This document shows, piece after piece, positions 48,873-60,573 of a stretch of DNA of 64,000 nt. Under the pieces are notes generated by a model. That model had not been told where the DNA came from. It searched no databases and was given only the letters and a program-made list of their open reading frames with translations. A program made the translations under genes and the position numbers. The stretch is from the NCBI RefSeq assembly GCF_001039355.2, contig NW_019775586.1, positions 1 through 64,000 on the forward strand, given 5' to 3'. Position 1 is the first letter of the stretch. Each line of letters begins with the position of its first letter. The DNA comes from Lingula anatina (Eukaryota; Brachiopoda; Lingulata; Lingulida; Lingulidae).

Positions 48873-49805
48873 AAGAGAAAAACTTCTGGAACGGACACTA
48901 CTTTCACATGGCTTCTTGTTTTAAGCGTAACAAGAGTAATACCAAATATGCAATTCCCTGTAGATGAATTAAAGTAGCAGAACAAGCCTCAAATCATATA
49001 AGTCTTGTGTTTTTATTAGATACTGCAAGATTTGTGACATAAAGCTACGACTTTTGAATTACCACACAAATTACTTAAAACATAGGCAAACAAAACAAAA
49101 GCTGAAGGTAAAACAACGCAAAATCTCATTCACTGGTGTATTAAGTAACAATGGTCCGAATGGGTGTGGGAGGAGGGAGCACCCCGTGTCTTTTTTAATG
49201 TGGTGCAACGTGGGCCACTCTGCATTACTATTGACAATGTACCTTTTATACATCAGGTTTCAGTGTGATGCACTTGTCATTTTTCCTCTTTACTTATAGA
49301 GCCGCCTTATGTGTGGTTTCAAAGTGCTGTACAATACTGTACCGTACTTTGCTGTAATGTACACTTACATGTACATACCTTACTAATTCTATCCCGTACT
49401 ACAATACCGACCCATATACTGCAATGGCTCACTCTTTTCGACGGGAAGAACTGTCAATTCTAAAGATCTTGTAGTTTTTCATAACCTATTGCGATTAAAA
49501 CTTTTCCATTGAGTGGTAGTAGAAAAAGTGAAAACCAAGCTACTTTGTAGTTCTTTTCTATACCTTAAAAACGCCACAAATGCTATCTTCAAATAAAACT
49601 TAAATGATTCCAAAATTATGGATCCGAAAGACTGATAATTTCACAAATGAAAACGTCGAGACATTGCCCTTATAACAAATTTAGTGCTCTATATCACTGC
49701 ATACAACGTCTAAGACAGGACTCATAAATTACGTAATTTATAAATAACATTAACCTGAATCTTTTTAACGAGAAAAAAACAGGTGCTTTGTGCAGTAAGT
49801 TCCCC

Positions 49806-49858
<53 letters not shown>

Positions 49859-50600
49859 AACCTTGGAGGCATTGTTATTTGCCTTGCACCGTTTGTTAGT
49901 TCAGGCAGCCTCGCTAATGTAGCTCACATCTTGTACTGTTAAATAAATTCGTCTTTAACAAAATATAAAAAGAATAGCGAAATAAGATTTTTTAATACAG
50001 ACAGGCGTATAGTGTAACACGAATCACACCAATAAGTAAATAAAGTGGAATTGGAAAGACAGTTGAATATGGATAAGATAAGCAAGTACAAGTGACTAAG
50101 GTTGAAAGTCCTATTGCCACCAGTGAAAGGGAACACTTAGGTCCAACAGGAGGGAACATGTTAATATCACCAATAAGTTGATATTAAGTTTGCCTATTTA
50201 CATTGATATAACATGATGATTATTTGACTATCATCTACTATCTGTCATTTGTGTCAAATTTACCAAAGCATTACAAAAAGAATGATTTTTATTAATATTT
50301 GTTTTTGTCACGTTTACCGTGGATATTTTATTAAACGGTTCACATTACAACTATTTTAACTCGTTGAATGTCTGTATTTTTACCACAAGTTGATGCTTTA
50401 ATTGTTAGTTAGAAAAAATATGTATCGCCAGCAAGTATCACATTTCAAGGATATTCATTTTTTGTTTTTGCTCTATGAAGGTCGAACGCTCATTGTCTGT
50501 CTTTAAACGAGTTTGTGGGAAAAGGAAATTCCATGATTGATGAGAAAGAACAATAATATTAATTTTGGTGCCTGGCATTGCCTAAGGGTAGGCCAAGGCT
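48873..50600. other. Spacer between the WxxW copies
   Basis: 3' flank of copy 1 followed by the upstream flank of copy 2. No gene recognised. Contains a T tract of about 44 at 49811-49854, absent from unit 2. Many GTAC/GTACA-rich palindromic stretches occur around 49330-49390. Confidence 0.6.
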
Positions 50601-50610
50601 TGAGATATGT

Positions 50611-50659
50611 TATATAAGCAGTGACTACGTCGGTAGAATTGGCATTTGAAGAGGTACAG
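50611..50659 (+). promoter_or_regulatory. TATA promoter and 5' UTR exon of WxxW gene 2
   Basis: TATATAAGCAGTGA at 50611 and the donor GAGGTACAG|GTAAGG at 50660, conserved with copy 1. The acceptor lies at about 50951 (TTTCAG) upstream of the coding exon. Confidence 0.7.
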
Positions 50660-50982
50660 GTAAGGCACTGTAAGAACAGCTCGCACGGGAGTTTCATTCA
50701 CTATTACTTGGACCTAAATAATGTCCATGACTATTATGAGCAAGTGAATAAGATAAGTCATGCAATGGCTCGTTTTAATGATTCAATTAGAAGCGGTTTA
50801 AGTGGCATTGCTTTCACTACAGAAAAAAATTGCTTTGAAGGTTATTATCTAGGATGTTTTGAGATTGAAAACAGAATGTATACTTTAAGACTTAACTAGC
50901 AAAAGATTGCCTCAAATTCTTTCTGCATTTTTAATATTTATATCCTTTCAGGTGACAATTCTGTTATCACAGCTAATATTCA

Positions 50983-51491
50983 ATGGAGACCACAATGATG
51001 CTCTTCGCCGCGTTGTGTCTTTCTATTGTTGTTCAAATACAAGGTATGTGCATCTCAGTTTTAATTTTTTCTGTTATTTGATTGAAAAAAAACAACAAAA
51101 TTCATCCTCAGTGGCGGTGATTGTAATGTTTTTACTTACTTACTGACTGCAAAACAAGAAACGCATAATACAAAAAATACCTTTTTTCTTGAAAATGCAT
51201 ATAACTGATTGTGTAAGTTAAAGAAAAAGGACTAAAATGTGTTCCTTTGCGTTATGACTGTGTGTTACGAAGCTGAAAATGTGAAAAAAAAAGACGATTT
51301 TGTTTCGAAAAGTAATTCAGAACACCAAAATGTTTATTTATTTATTTATTGCACAGGTCACAGTTGGTCTAGATGGTACGATCGCGACGACCCCTCGATT
51401 ACCGGCGACTGGGAAACTGTCGCTGATATGCGGGTACGTGGTGTCTGCCTTTTCTGTTTGAGCATCTTATCGACTGGCGAATGCAGGATCT

Positions 51492-51530
<39 letters not shown>

Positions 51531-54500
51531 GGGGGTATAGATGTGGGTTATAAAGAGCTGAGAGATACAGCAAATAAGAAATAGATGAGCACAATCACAT
51601 TGTCATATATAGATTTCAGGTTTGAAATTGGTGGCGTGATTTGTCTCGCTTACTTGTACAAATGAATGGGAGCGGACTCTCTATCATGGGGGACTCTCTG
51701 TCACATTACACCGGGATCAAAGAAAAGAAAATGCAGTGTTCCTACCTATGTGTCTATCAATTTCAGAAGACTCACTACATTTGTGGTGGCTGCAAGCCCA
51801 TTGGGGCCGAGTGTCGTGTTAAAGGCTCCTCTGCCGTCTTCACGCGCTGGAGGGGTTCTGCACCTAATAAGCTCGCTGCCAACTGCCTCCCAACTAAGGG
51901 TGTGATATGCAGGAACGGCGAACAAGACCCTACAAGCTACTGCAAGGACTACGAGATACGGTTTCTCTGTCCTTCTACAAGTAAGAAAGAGTTTAAACAA
52001 CCCACCCATACATTTAAATTCAAAACTGAACAAAGTGATTTAGACATTTCTATTATCCTTACGACTTCTGCAGGCCCGGTTTTTAGAAGGCTTGTCGTTA
52101 TCATCATTATTTTAATTTTATCATCATTATTATTTACGTTTTACATTTGTAGAGGTGGAAACGGGACCGTATTTGGACAGAGATGACCCAAGTGCGACTG
52201 GGGACTGGGAAAGCGTGTCTAGTTTTCGGGTAATCAAAAATTTAGTTTTTTTTTAATCTACGCATTGGTATTGTGAAAAAATGAGTTTTCAAATCATACA
52301 CAATTGCGACCTGTGACTTTTCTGAATATCTAAATTCTGTAAAATATTTTATACGTTTATTTTGTAAAAAAGATTAGAAAAGATTTAATGCATAGAAAGC
52401 AGTCCTGTTAAAACCTTAATATTGAAAAACCGAAAAGTTTGTTCACAGCAATTTTGTTTATTAGATCCAGACAAATTATCATTATTCAGACATTTCCGGA
52501 AATAAGCACTGACAATGATTACAGCTATGGTTCAGCAGATGAGCTTATGTTTTTAAAAAAACTCCATATTTGCTTGTGAAGAAATCTGGCAAAGAAGAAA
52601 GTATTAGGTCAATACGGGTGTTTCAAATCTGTGAGAAATAACCGTAGGACCTATTTTCTTTGCAGACAACTGATAATAACAACATTTGCCGTGGTGTTCG
52701 ACCCTTATGTACGCTCTGCCGTGACAAGAGCAACAAGACGCCATATTACAGCACTGGGGACAAGTTCAATGCCGGGCTGGCGTGTGGCTGGGACACTGGA
52801 CTCGTGTGTACCACTGAGGTGAACGGCAAATACTGCAGAGATTACGAAGTGCAGTTTCGCTGCCCTGTCATCGGTAGGTAAACTTTTATCCCAAAAGACA
52901 GTTCTGATGTGTGTCAGTTTCTTCATGTATAATCAAATATATTAATGAATATTATCATTACTTTACACAATATGAAAATATTTAGCTGGTCCACCTCGTC
53001 TCTGAACCACAGGCTTGTAAACATTGCGGCAGAGTACTGTAACACTTTCAAATTTCGAATGGAATTGAACTCTCTCTCCCCGCGTGTATACAATATGTAT
53101 GCGTGTGTGTGTGTATGTGTGTGCACGTGCACATTTATATATATGTAGGTGCGTGCGTCCGCGTTCAATAATGCCTGCCCGCGTGCCGGGACAGAGGAAG
53201 CTGTAGTGGTATGGTGATTGGGTAGATGCAAATTGGAGCAAATATATGCTATACCAGTTGTTATTGGTATTTTAACGCCAAAAGCAAACGCACTTCCAAA
53301 ATGTACGTTAACACCCCATACTGTTTCAGGCAAGGCCAACAGTAACTTAACAAAAGCCCCATTCAGAATAGGGGACTAATTAGTCCGAGGGTCGAATATG
53401 GTGACCCACTACAAAGCTTGCCGTCTAATCCGCTAATAGACACCGAATAGATATCCCGTGAGGAAGTAGGCAAGTGGGTCGGCCATAATTGGCCCTCGGA
53501 CTAGTTAGTCCCCTATTCTGAATAGGGCCAAACTCAACAAGGTAACAGAGTGCGCCTGATAACCTTAGAACTTGGTGGGAGCACAACGGATATGTAAGAC
53601 CGCATTCTCAACGAATTGAGCCAGGCTTTACAAATCCTGAGACTAAAAATGGCGGACGTACATGAAAGAAAAACCGCCTAATCTTTTAATAGTCTCTCCG
53701 CTCTCACACGCCTCCCCACACGTCGTCCCTGCGGGGTACAGTAATTAAATCTCGGCTCCGAACATGAATATCTCCGTGAATATCTCTGGTGATATTATCT
53801 CCGTAGATAGTCGATTCATTGCTGCTCTATGGGCCAATTCATTCCTTTTTGTCTCTGTTTTGAAAGATAATAGAACAGAAGAGCTTTTTTCCTTCGATCG
53901 CCTTCAGCCGCTATGCTTTCTTCACCATAAACTGTTTAACTGATGAGCATGCGCACTTAATATTTCTCAGGTAGCTTCCGCATGGCGAACGGAGCCGAGA
54001 TTTAATTACTGTACCCCGCAGGGACGACGTGTGGGGAGGCGTGTGAGAGGCGGAGAGACTATTAAAAGATTAGGCGGTTTTTCTTTCATGTACGTCCGCC
54101 ATTTTTAGTTCTCAGGATTTGTAAAGCCTGGCTCAATTCGTTGAGAATGCGGTCTAAGTGACTCTGGCGCTTTTCATAGCATTTTAACTCACCGACTGAC
54201 TGCTCTTTCGAATTTTAAACGCAGACACATATACGTATATCTTTTCTCCCCATTTTTTCAAGTTACAGCGTTACTCGTTACTGTTTATGGCTATAATGGA
54301 CCTATAAATGTCTTCTAGGAACTTGCCCGACATGCGCACGCTGGACGAACTGGCTGAACAGAGACAGTCCGAGTGTTACTGGAGATTGGGAGCACGTCGG
54401 ACCAACAGGACACAACCCGGTATCGCTATTTTCCCGCATTTAGTTAATTAATAGCTGTTCCCATGCCTTATTATGACATACCCTGTACATTGTAAAACAA

Positions 54501-54984
54501 CAGTGCGATTTTTATGTAGACTATTATCTATCTGCCATTTGCGTCCAATTAACTGTAACACTACACAAAGCATGATTTAAAATTAATATCATATTTTTTC
54601 CTCAGTTTATAGTGCACTTTCAGTGAACAAAAAATCTTAAACTTATGAAACAAAAGCGCAATGCATTTAAAATGATTTTGATATCTATACGAATACAAGA
54701 TAATAAAGCGAACTCTAACCAATAGCCTTGTTTTTCTTAAATTTTTCTTTTCTTTTTTCTCTTTTCTTTTCTTTTTTAAAACTTAATTTCTATCGTTTCA
54801 GTGCAACAGCCACGAACCTATTGACATCCAGTGTCGTGAAAGATCTACTGAGAGGCCATGGGACCAAACCGGGCAGGTTTTCAAAAATAAATGCACTCCC
54901 TCTGAGGGTCTCGTTTGCGTCAATGCGGATCAGGCCTTCGGGCAGGCTTGCAAGGACTACGAGGTTCGTTTCCTGTGCCCATAG
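50983..54984 (+). CDS. Secreted three-module WxxW-domain protein, copy 2 (7 exons, 306 aa)
   Basis: Exons: 50983-51043, 51357-51433, 51767-51980, 52153-52229, 52666-52873, 54319-54419, 54802-54984 (TAG). 921 nt, all in phase, no premature stop, so the copy looks intact. Architecture is as in copy 1: signal peptide, then three WxxW modules; module 2 again lacks WxxW. Exon 5 looks the same as in copy 1 at the protein level. Differences are clustered: SGTGDWE to SITGDWE in module 1, several changes in the loop before CKDYE, loss of Gly-Asn at the start of module 3 (TCGNARW to TCARW), and PTATG to PSVTG. ATTAAA at 55087-55092 is a likely poly(A) signal. It is separated from copy 1 by about 2.1 kb. 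Confidence 0.88.
51495..51526. repeat. (TG)n microsatellite
   Basis: TG run in intron 2 of WxxW gene 2. Copy 1 has a GGGTGGGTGGG tract at the corresponding place (46130-46160). Confidence 0.9.
53356..53529. mobile_element. 174-bp MITE with long terminal inverted repeats, copy B
   Basis: Same family as 30059-30230. The ends GCCCCATTCAGAATAGGGG and CCCTATTCTGAATAGGGCC pair over about 40 bp. The corresponding intron of WxxW copy 1 (about 47960) has no insertion and reads straight through TAAAACTCAACAAGG; AAA on both sides of the element fits a 3-bp target duplication. Confidence 0.88.
53598..54154. mobile_element. 557-bp foldback element with 163-bp arms and TAA target duplication
   Basis: The left arm 53598-53760 (starting GACCGCATTCTCAACGAATT) is nearly perfectly complementary to the right arm 53990-54154, ending GAATGCGGTC. 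The unpaired middle is about 230 bp. TAA flanks both ends (53595-53597 and 54155-54157). WxxW copy 1 lacks it at about 48010, reading TCTAAGTGACTCC. No coding capacity; a 3-bp TAA duplication resembles PIF/Harbinger targeting. Confidence 0.9.
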
Positions 54985-55465
54985 AAGAATTAAAGTTCTG
55001 GAACGAACACTACTTCAGTCTTGCACATGGCTTCTTGTTTTTATCGTTACAAGAATAATACCAAAAATGCAATAACCTGTAGATGAATTAAAGAAGCAGA
55101 ACAAGCCTAAAATCATATAAGTTTTGTGTTTTTATTAGATACAGCAAGACTGGTGACATGAAAGTATGGTAAAGATGAAGCTACGGCTGTTGAATTACCA
55201 AACAGATTACTTAAAAACATATGCAAACAAAACAGAAGCTGAAAGTAAAACAACGCAAAATCTCATTCTCTGGTTTGCTTAGTAACATAAAGGGTCGAAT
55301 GTGTGAGGGAGGAGCGAGCACACTGTGCCTTTTTTTATGTGGTACAACGTGGGCCATTTCTCATTATTATTTACAATATACTTTTTTTACATCAGGCTTC
55401 AGTATGATGCACTTGTTTTTTCACCTCTTTACTTATAGAGCGGCCACATACACGTACCAGTGATT

Positions 55466-55520
55466 TCAAAGTACTGTACAATACTATACCGTACATGTAC
55501 AGTATTGTACAGCACTTTGC
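55466..55520. repeat. Palindromic GTACA-rich hairpin
   Basis: AAAGTACTGTACAATACT and AGTATTGTACAGCACTTT are near-perfect inverted repeats around a short spacer. The matching region of unit 1 (49320-49390) has the same words in a different arrangement. Confidence 0.6.
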
Positions 55521-56284
55521 ACATGAATCTTGCTATACCGTATACCTTACTAATTCTACACCGTGCTACAATACTGATTCATATACGGCAATGGCTCAAT
55601 CGTTTCAATGGGGAAAACTGTAAATTCTAAAGATATTGTAGTTTGTTCCATTAACTATTGCTATTAAGACTTTTCCATTGAGTCGTAGTAGCAAAAGTGA
55701 AAACCAAGCTACTCTGCAGTCATATTCTATACCGTAAAAGCACCACAAACACTATCTTAAAATAGAATTTTAATGATTCCAAAATTACCGATCTGAAAGG
55801 CTAATTATTTCGTAACTGAAAACGTCGACTCATTGCCTTAATCGCAAACTTAAGGGTCTGTGTCACTGCATACAACGTCTATGACAAGACTCATAAATTA
55901 TGTAATTTAAAAATGACATTTAACTGACTCGAGAAAATATTGATGCTCTAGTTTTGCAAAGAGACCTTGGGGAAATTGTATTTGCCTTGCACCGTTTATT
56001 AGGTCAGTCAGCCTCATTAATGTAGCTCACATCTAGCACTGTTAAATAAATTCGTCTATAATAAAATATAAAAAGAATTTGAATAAAATATTTACGGATA
56101 AAATCCATCTAGAGGGAAATATTGTCTGTACACTCGCAGTTCTTTTACCAAACACAAGAAGGCATTCAAAATACTTCTTTTTTCTGTTAATTGCCTTAAA
56201 TTGTCTGTGCCCAAGGTATAAATCAGCTGAGGCTTTCCTGTCAGAAAAATCGCACCTGTTTTTTTTTTTTTTTTTTCGAATATA

Positions 56285-56522
56285 CACATACTGGACAATA
56301 GAAGTGTCACCCCTACTGAACCAATACGTTGGGGGAGATAAATGACTGTGGAATGATATGCTCCTGGTATCATTTTATTAACATCAAATTTCACAAAAAG
56401 ACCAACAATACAATTCCAGGGTACAGCGGTTTTATACTCATTAGTCGCAAAATAAGTAGACCAGGCATTATAACTTTGATAACTCTGATTCAGGGGGTGA
56501 CACTTCTATTGTCCAGTGTGTG
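56285..56522. mobile_element. 238-bp Tc1/mariner-type MITE
   Basis: Terminal inverted repeats CACATACTGGACAATAGAAG / CACACACTGGACAATAGAAG continue as TGTCACCCC, with one mismatch in about 29 bp. TA flanks both ends (56283-56284 and 56523-56524), as expected for Tc1/mariner insertion. No transposase. Confidence 0.88.
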
Positions 56523-56910
56523 TAGAATAAATAATTGTATTCCACTGGTGACCTCTATTGACATTAATATACAGTAGCTATAAGCCTCAAATTGATTCAT
56601 ACGTGTCCTCCGGTTCCAAATCCCTGTCAGCCCCATTCTCCAACCTGGAAGAAAAAACACTACGATGTGAAAATAAGAATACCACATACTTCTTGTGTCG
56701 TGGCCGCAAAGCACCCTGGGTTTCATATAGGTCAGTTTGAAACTACGGGTACCTTTATACTTCTGGCGAGTTTCCCGTGACATCTAAAAGGCAGGGGATC
56801 GCAGTACTTAATTTGTCTGTGCTCTTTGGAAGCCCTGATATCAAAGGATAATTTTAGGCGTGGGTGTGGCGGATACATGGAGTTGTACTTCCCACACAAC
56901 CCCTGTATAG

Positions 56911-57164
56911 GGGAGACCGGGGCTAGTTGGATCCCGGGGTAAGTTGCCCCCCCCCCCCCCCATCAAGTCTCTTTAATAAATTTACATTTTAAAGATGCTA
57001 AATTATTTCAATTGGACTCGCTGCCGACGCTTTCTTAGCACTATTGGATACGGTCACTTTACAAAATGATGTGATCAATTTTTTACCCCATAGTTACTTT
57101 GTCATAAATTGATGGGGGGGGGGAGGGGCAACTTACCCCGGGGTCCAACTAGACCCAATCTCCC
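56911..57164. mobile_element. About 254-bp inverted-repeat element (GGGAGA ends)
   Basis: The left end GGGAGACCGGGGCTAGTTGG, continuing CGGGGTAAGTTGCCCC, pairs with the right end whose reverse complement starts GGGAGATTGGGTCTAGTTGG and continues CCGGGGTAAGTTGCC. Arms are about 42 bp; poly-C and poly-G tracts lie just inside them. No clear target duplication. Confidence 0.75.
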
Positions 57165-57549
57165 AGGGCCACACATTGACTTTTCACAGGATATTCACAG
57201 ATATGTCTTAAGATGAATAAACGGTCATTTTACTATCTCTGATTTTCTCATTTTTCCCTATAGAATCTGCCACCCTGGTAGAGGGTACACACCCCCTTCC
57301 TTAGGCCACCGGAGGGTGTTGTAAAGATCAAAAGTAATATTATGAGCACATGCACCGGAACAGTTCCCCCCGATACTTGTAAATGCATAATCCGTATCAG
57401 TTTGATCTTATATGATAATTATCAAACATAAGCCGAAATACTTTCATACCGTTAGCTTACGGCCAACCTGGGGGTAGGCCCTCATCAGACTGATGATCCA
57501 ACTACCAAACTAATGAACATTTTATATCAGTTTAGCCTTGTTTACTTAC

Positions 57550-58632
57550 TGGGAATTCCTCAGCAACTCACTCCTCCTCAGGTCATTAATGTCGTCATAG
57601 TCTGGGTTTGGGTCGTCCGGGTCTTCACCAAGAGGAGCTGCAATATTTAGATTAAAAGAGTGACTCAAATAGATAAATAAATTATTAAAAGAATAAACAA
57701 ATAAACAGACAGAATACGATGAAAGACGAAGAAAAGGTCAAAATTACAAAATGGTTGTTCTCATTTCTGAATCAGTTATGAATAATGTGTAATAAAATGA
57801 AATGAAACACAATAAGATAAAAAATTGGATATGTCTATCTTTGAATTGATTTGACAATATTGTTCTAAGTAGGTGAATTCTTTTTTATTTAAACAAAGTA
57901 AGCGATTTTGTCGGCATGCATGTTATTCAAGCTTGTTTTCTATACCTGAAATATTATAAATAAAGGAAAATGAAAGAAAAAGAAAAAGTGAGAGGGGGCC
58001 TGTTCAATCCACGCATAATAAAATCAAACGTCAATTAAAATCCATCCAAGCATTCAAATCTATTGAAAGGAGGAGCTTGGTATAATTAGGGAATTATATC
58101 GGATATAATTCCCTGGTATAATGTATGGTTGGTGTTGGTCTATTTTTGAAAATGATTGGCATCATCATGGTAATTTGGTTCCACGTGACATTTTCCACCA
58201 GTAATTATCCTTGCCTTGTTTTTTTTTTTTTTTTTTTTGGGGGGGGGGGGAGTGAATGAAGATTATTGAACAGATATCTAAGTATATACCTCCTATAGGC
58301 TGATAGAAGTCCTCCTCATCATCATCATCTTGTTCTAGCTCCTCTTCCTCTGTGAATTCCGGGCTACAGAAGTATAACAAATAATATATATATATTCTGC
58401 ATGCAAGACAGAAAGACATCGTTTTGTTGTTGCTTAAAATATTATATTGGTCTCCAATCAGACACTGGTAGATAAAGAATAAGCCAAACGAGACCCGTAG
58501 ATACACTTTTCACTCTTCTTCCTCCCCGAAAAACAGTTAAATTTGCGAAACGAATCGAAACCAAGCAACTTCTCATGCCTGTGGCAGTCTTATAAGAGTA
58601 AATTGCCAAATGGTTCTACCATTTCATATTTA

Positions 58633-58672
<40 letters not shown>

Positions 58673-59900
58673 TGGAGAGAGAGAGAGAGAGTAACAGTTG
58701 TGAAAGAGTTACATTAAAGAGGTGATTTCCGACCGCCTTCCCGGTATAGAAGCACGCGGACGTGATGGCAGGTTTCTAACTGCAGCTAGTGCTCCTTCCA
58801 AGTCATCGTAGTCGTCCTCAGATATTGGCCGTGTGTTGCCATTTCCTGCTGTCGCTAGGTTGAATTTAGAATAAACATATGAAAAACGGAGTAAGCACTG
58901 CTTTCAAATGCAAGTTAGTCGAACAGAATGTGCGTAGAAAGAAGAGAAATATCTTTGCTATGTCGCCTTTTCATATACCAAGTCTAGATTAATAAGTCAA
59001 CACGATAGTAATTGTTTATTATTGAAATTTATCTACCGAAAAACTTATTTGGGAGTGAGCTGAAAAAATACACGTCTTTCAAAAGAAAATCAACAAATAA
59101 CCCGCTGCACTTTTCTTTCTTAAGCTATTTTTCGCTTTTTCTTTAACTTCTTAAAATTTCTACTTACTGGTCGCTGCTCTCGTCTGAACCCCAAATGTCG
59201 AAAATAATGGATGCTCTAACAGCTGTAAAGCAAGCTCATCATACTTAGGAAGTTTGTACGCCTTTGGTAGTGGCGGTCGATTAGGAGGGTCGTCGTCTTC
59301 TAGTGGCGGGATTTTCAACTCAACAAACTTTTCTGTTCTATCGTCACTTGCATTGTTTTCATTTTTAGAACCGTTTGAAGTATCGATTTTTTCTGGCACT
59401 ACTTTCACTTCGCTGTGGGTGTTTTCGGCGTCATATCTAGCTGCACTATTTCGTTTATTTTGCACGTGTTTTAAACTCTGCTGTCGGCCCTTGATCTCGA
59501 GTGGGTTAAACTTAGGCGGAATGAACCCATTCGTTGATGTAGGGGATTTGATGAACCGTTTCGGGCTTGTAAGGCTTGTATCATCACCATTTTGCGTGGT
59601 TTTGTTTGGCGCCGCAAATGCTAACGATGCAGGGGGTGACCTGGCTGACGGAGAATTCTTGGAACTATAGTCCTGATGAGGAGTAGTTCTGACTGGTGTT
59701 GGTGGCTTAGGTTTTGGCTTCGATGTTTCTTCTGTGACGCTTTGTTTCGGTCCAGGTGCTGCAGCACCATAGGGTTTCGGTGTCAACCTTGGTTTGGCCG
59801 CTGGTTTCGGTTTTGTTGCCTGGTTCGCATTTTCCTGTTTTGCCGCCTCGAATTTGGCTAAAAGGGATTTTATGTTCGCGGGGCCTTCTGTGTCTGCAGC
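57550..59900 (-). CDS. Proline-rich tyrosine-motif adaptor, FYB-like (partial model, 4 exons)
   Basis: Exons on the minus strand: 59900-59168, 58854-about 58735, 58363-58290, 57637-57550. The large exon encodes an N-terminal PANIKSLLAKFEAAKQ segment, then a Pro/Lys-rich low-complexity region (RLTPKPYGAAAPGPKQ, SKPKPKPPTPVRTTP, GFIPPKFNPL), then PPNRPPLPKAYKLPKYDELA. The small exons encode acidic Tyr motifs (ISEDDYDDLEGALAAV; EEEELEQDDDDEEDFYQPIG; DPNPDYDDINDLRRSELL). Exon 2 can use a donor at about 58736 (GTCGGA) or 58718 (GTAACT); both keep phase. The last exon reaches TAA at 57546-57548 but also has a strong GTAAGT donor there, so the gene may continue. The AKF segment, Pro-rich body and YDD motifs recall FYB1/PRAM1 adaptors, but the SH3-like domain was not found. 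The exons fit together well; the family name is tentative. Confidence 0.6.
58237..58252. repeat. Poly-T/poly-G tract
   Basis: About 18 T followed by about 14 G in the intron of the FYB-like gene. Confidence 0.9.
58637..58694. repeat. (GT)n then (GA)n microsatellite
   Basis: GT run followed by GA run in the intron just downstream of the second exon of the FYB-like gene. Confidence 0.95.
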
Positions 59901-60573
59901 CTAAAAGAGTATTTAACATACTGAATAATCAAAAGATTCAAAGGGATATTGGCACAATCTGTCCCTATTTGTCGTTTTTTCCGAGGTTACGGACATGGTG
60001 GGTTTATAGGGAATTTGAGCTTTTTGAGTGAAAAACAAAAGAATTGAACGGTGAGCTAAGTAGCGATCAACCAAGAAATTATATCGTAGACGTCTACGAT
60101 ATATTTCCATGGTGCAGCCAAGAAACGGTTGCTTTCAATTTTAGTAGAGGTATGTAAGCTCTATGATTTGCCTTTTGTAACCATCCAAAACGGGCTTTCA
60201 TTAGCTACTTCGCTTTCAAGTTTTCATATACAATGCGTCTCTTTTCTTCAGTTGCGTGTTGTTACTCAATCAATGGATAAGGCTCTTCTGTATAAACAAC
60301 CACCTGTGAATTCCTGTTTATAATGGTTTTGTTATATACATATGGTTCTTATGGAAAAGCAAAGATTTTTTTCTTTATATGTACGCCCATGTGTGTGTGT
60401 TTGCAATCATATATTTATGGCTGCCTTTTGTTGTTGTTTTTTTTTAAAGAAAAAATGCACAATATTCAATGATTCCCTCTTGTTTGTTTTGTTGGTATTT
60501 CCCTTAGATGCCTGATGTCACGTTCACCTGATGCAGCATTCAATGCAAGGTATACGTGCGCGTTTTCCATCAA

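Larger units (their letters stand above)
44630..49980. repeat. Tandem duplication, unit 1
   Basis: From the AATAC-AGACA block near 44650 to about 49980, the sequence recurs from about 49985 to 56090: upstream flank, TATA box, all seven exons, most introns, 3' UTR and downstream spacer are recognisable in the same order. TATA boxes are 5330 bp apart. Unit 1 ends, like unit 2, with GTTAAATAAATTCGTCT (49939 and 56041). Confidence 0.9.
49981..56090. repeat. Tandem duplication, unit 2
   Basis: Second unit of the duplication. It is about 0.75 kb longer than unit 1, mainly because intron 5 of its gene contains two transposable elements (53356-53529 and 53598-54154) that unit 1 lacks at the same positions. 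Confidence 0.9.
54985..57549. other. Downstream spacer with two MITEs
   Basis: 3' flank of WxxW copy 2, then unrelated sequence. No coding exon recognised on either strand. Contains the two inverted-repeat elements listed separately and a poly-T at about 56257-56276. Confidence 0.5.

Noticed and set aside
52923-53339. 138-codon minus-strand open frame in WxxW copy 2 intron
   Set aside because: Encodes Thr-His repeats from a GT microsatellite; the matching part of copy 1 is not open in the same way.
56558-56780. Plus-strand open frames of about 60 codons
   Set aside because: No signal, splice or domain support; they start inside spacer sequence.
59254-59670. 138-codon plus-strand open frame opposite the FYB-like large exon
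   Set aside because: Antisense shadow of a Pro/Lys-rich coding exon; no start context or similarity.
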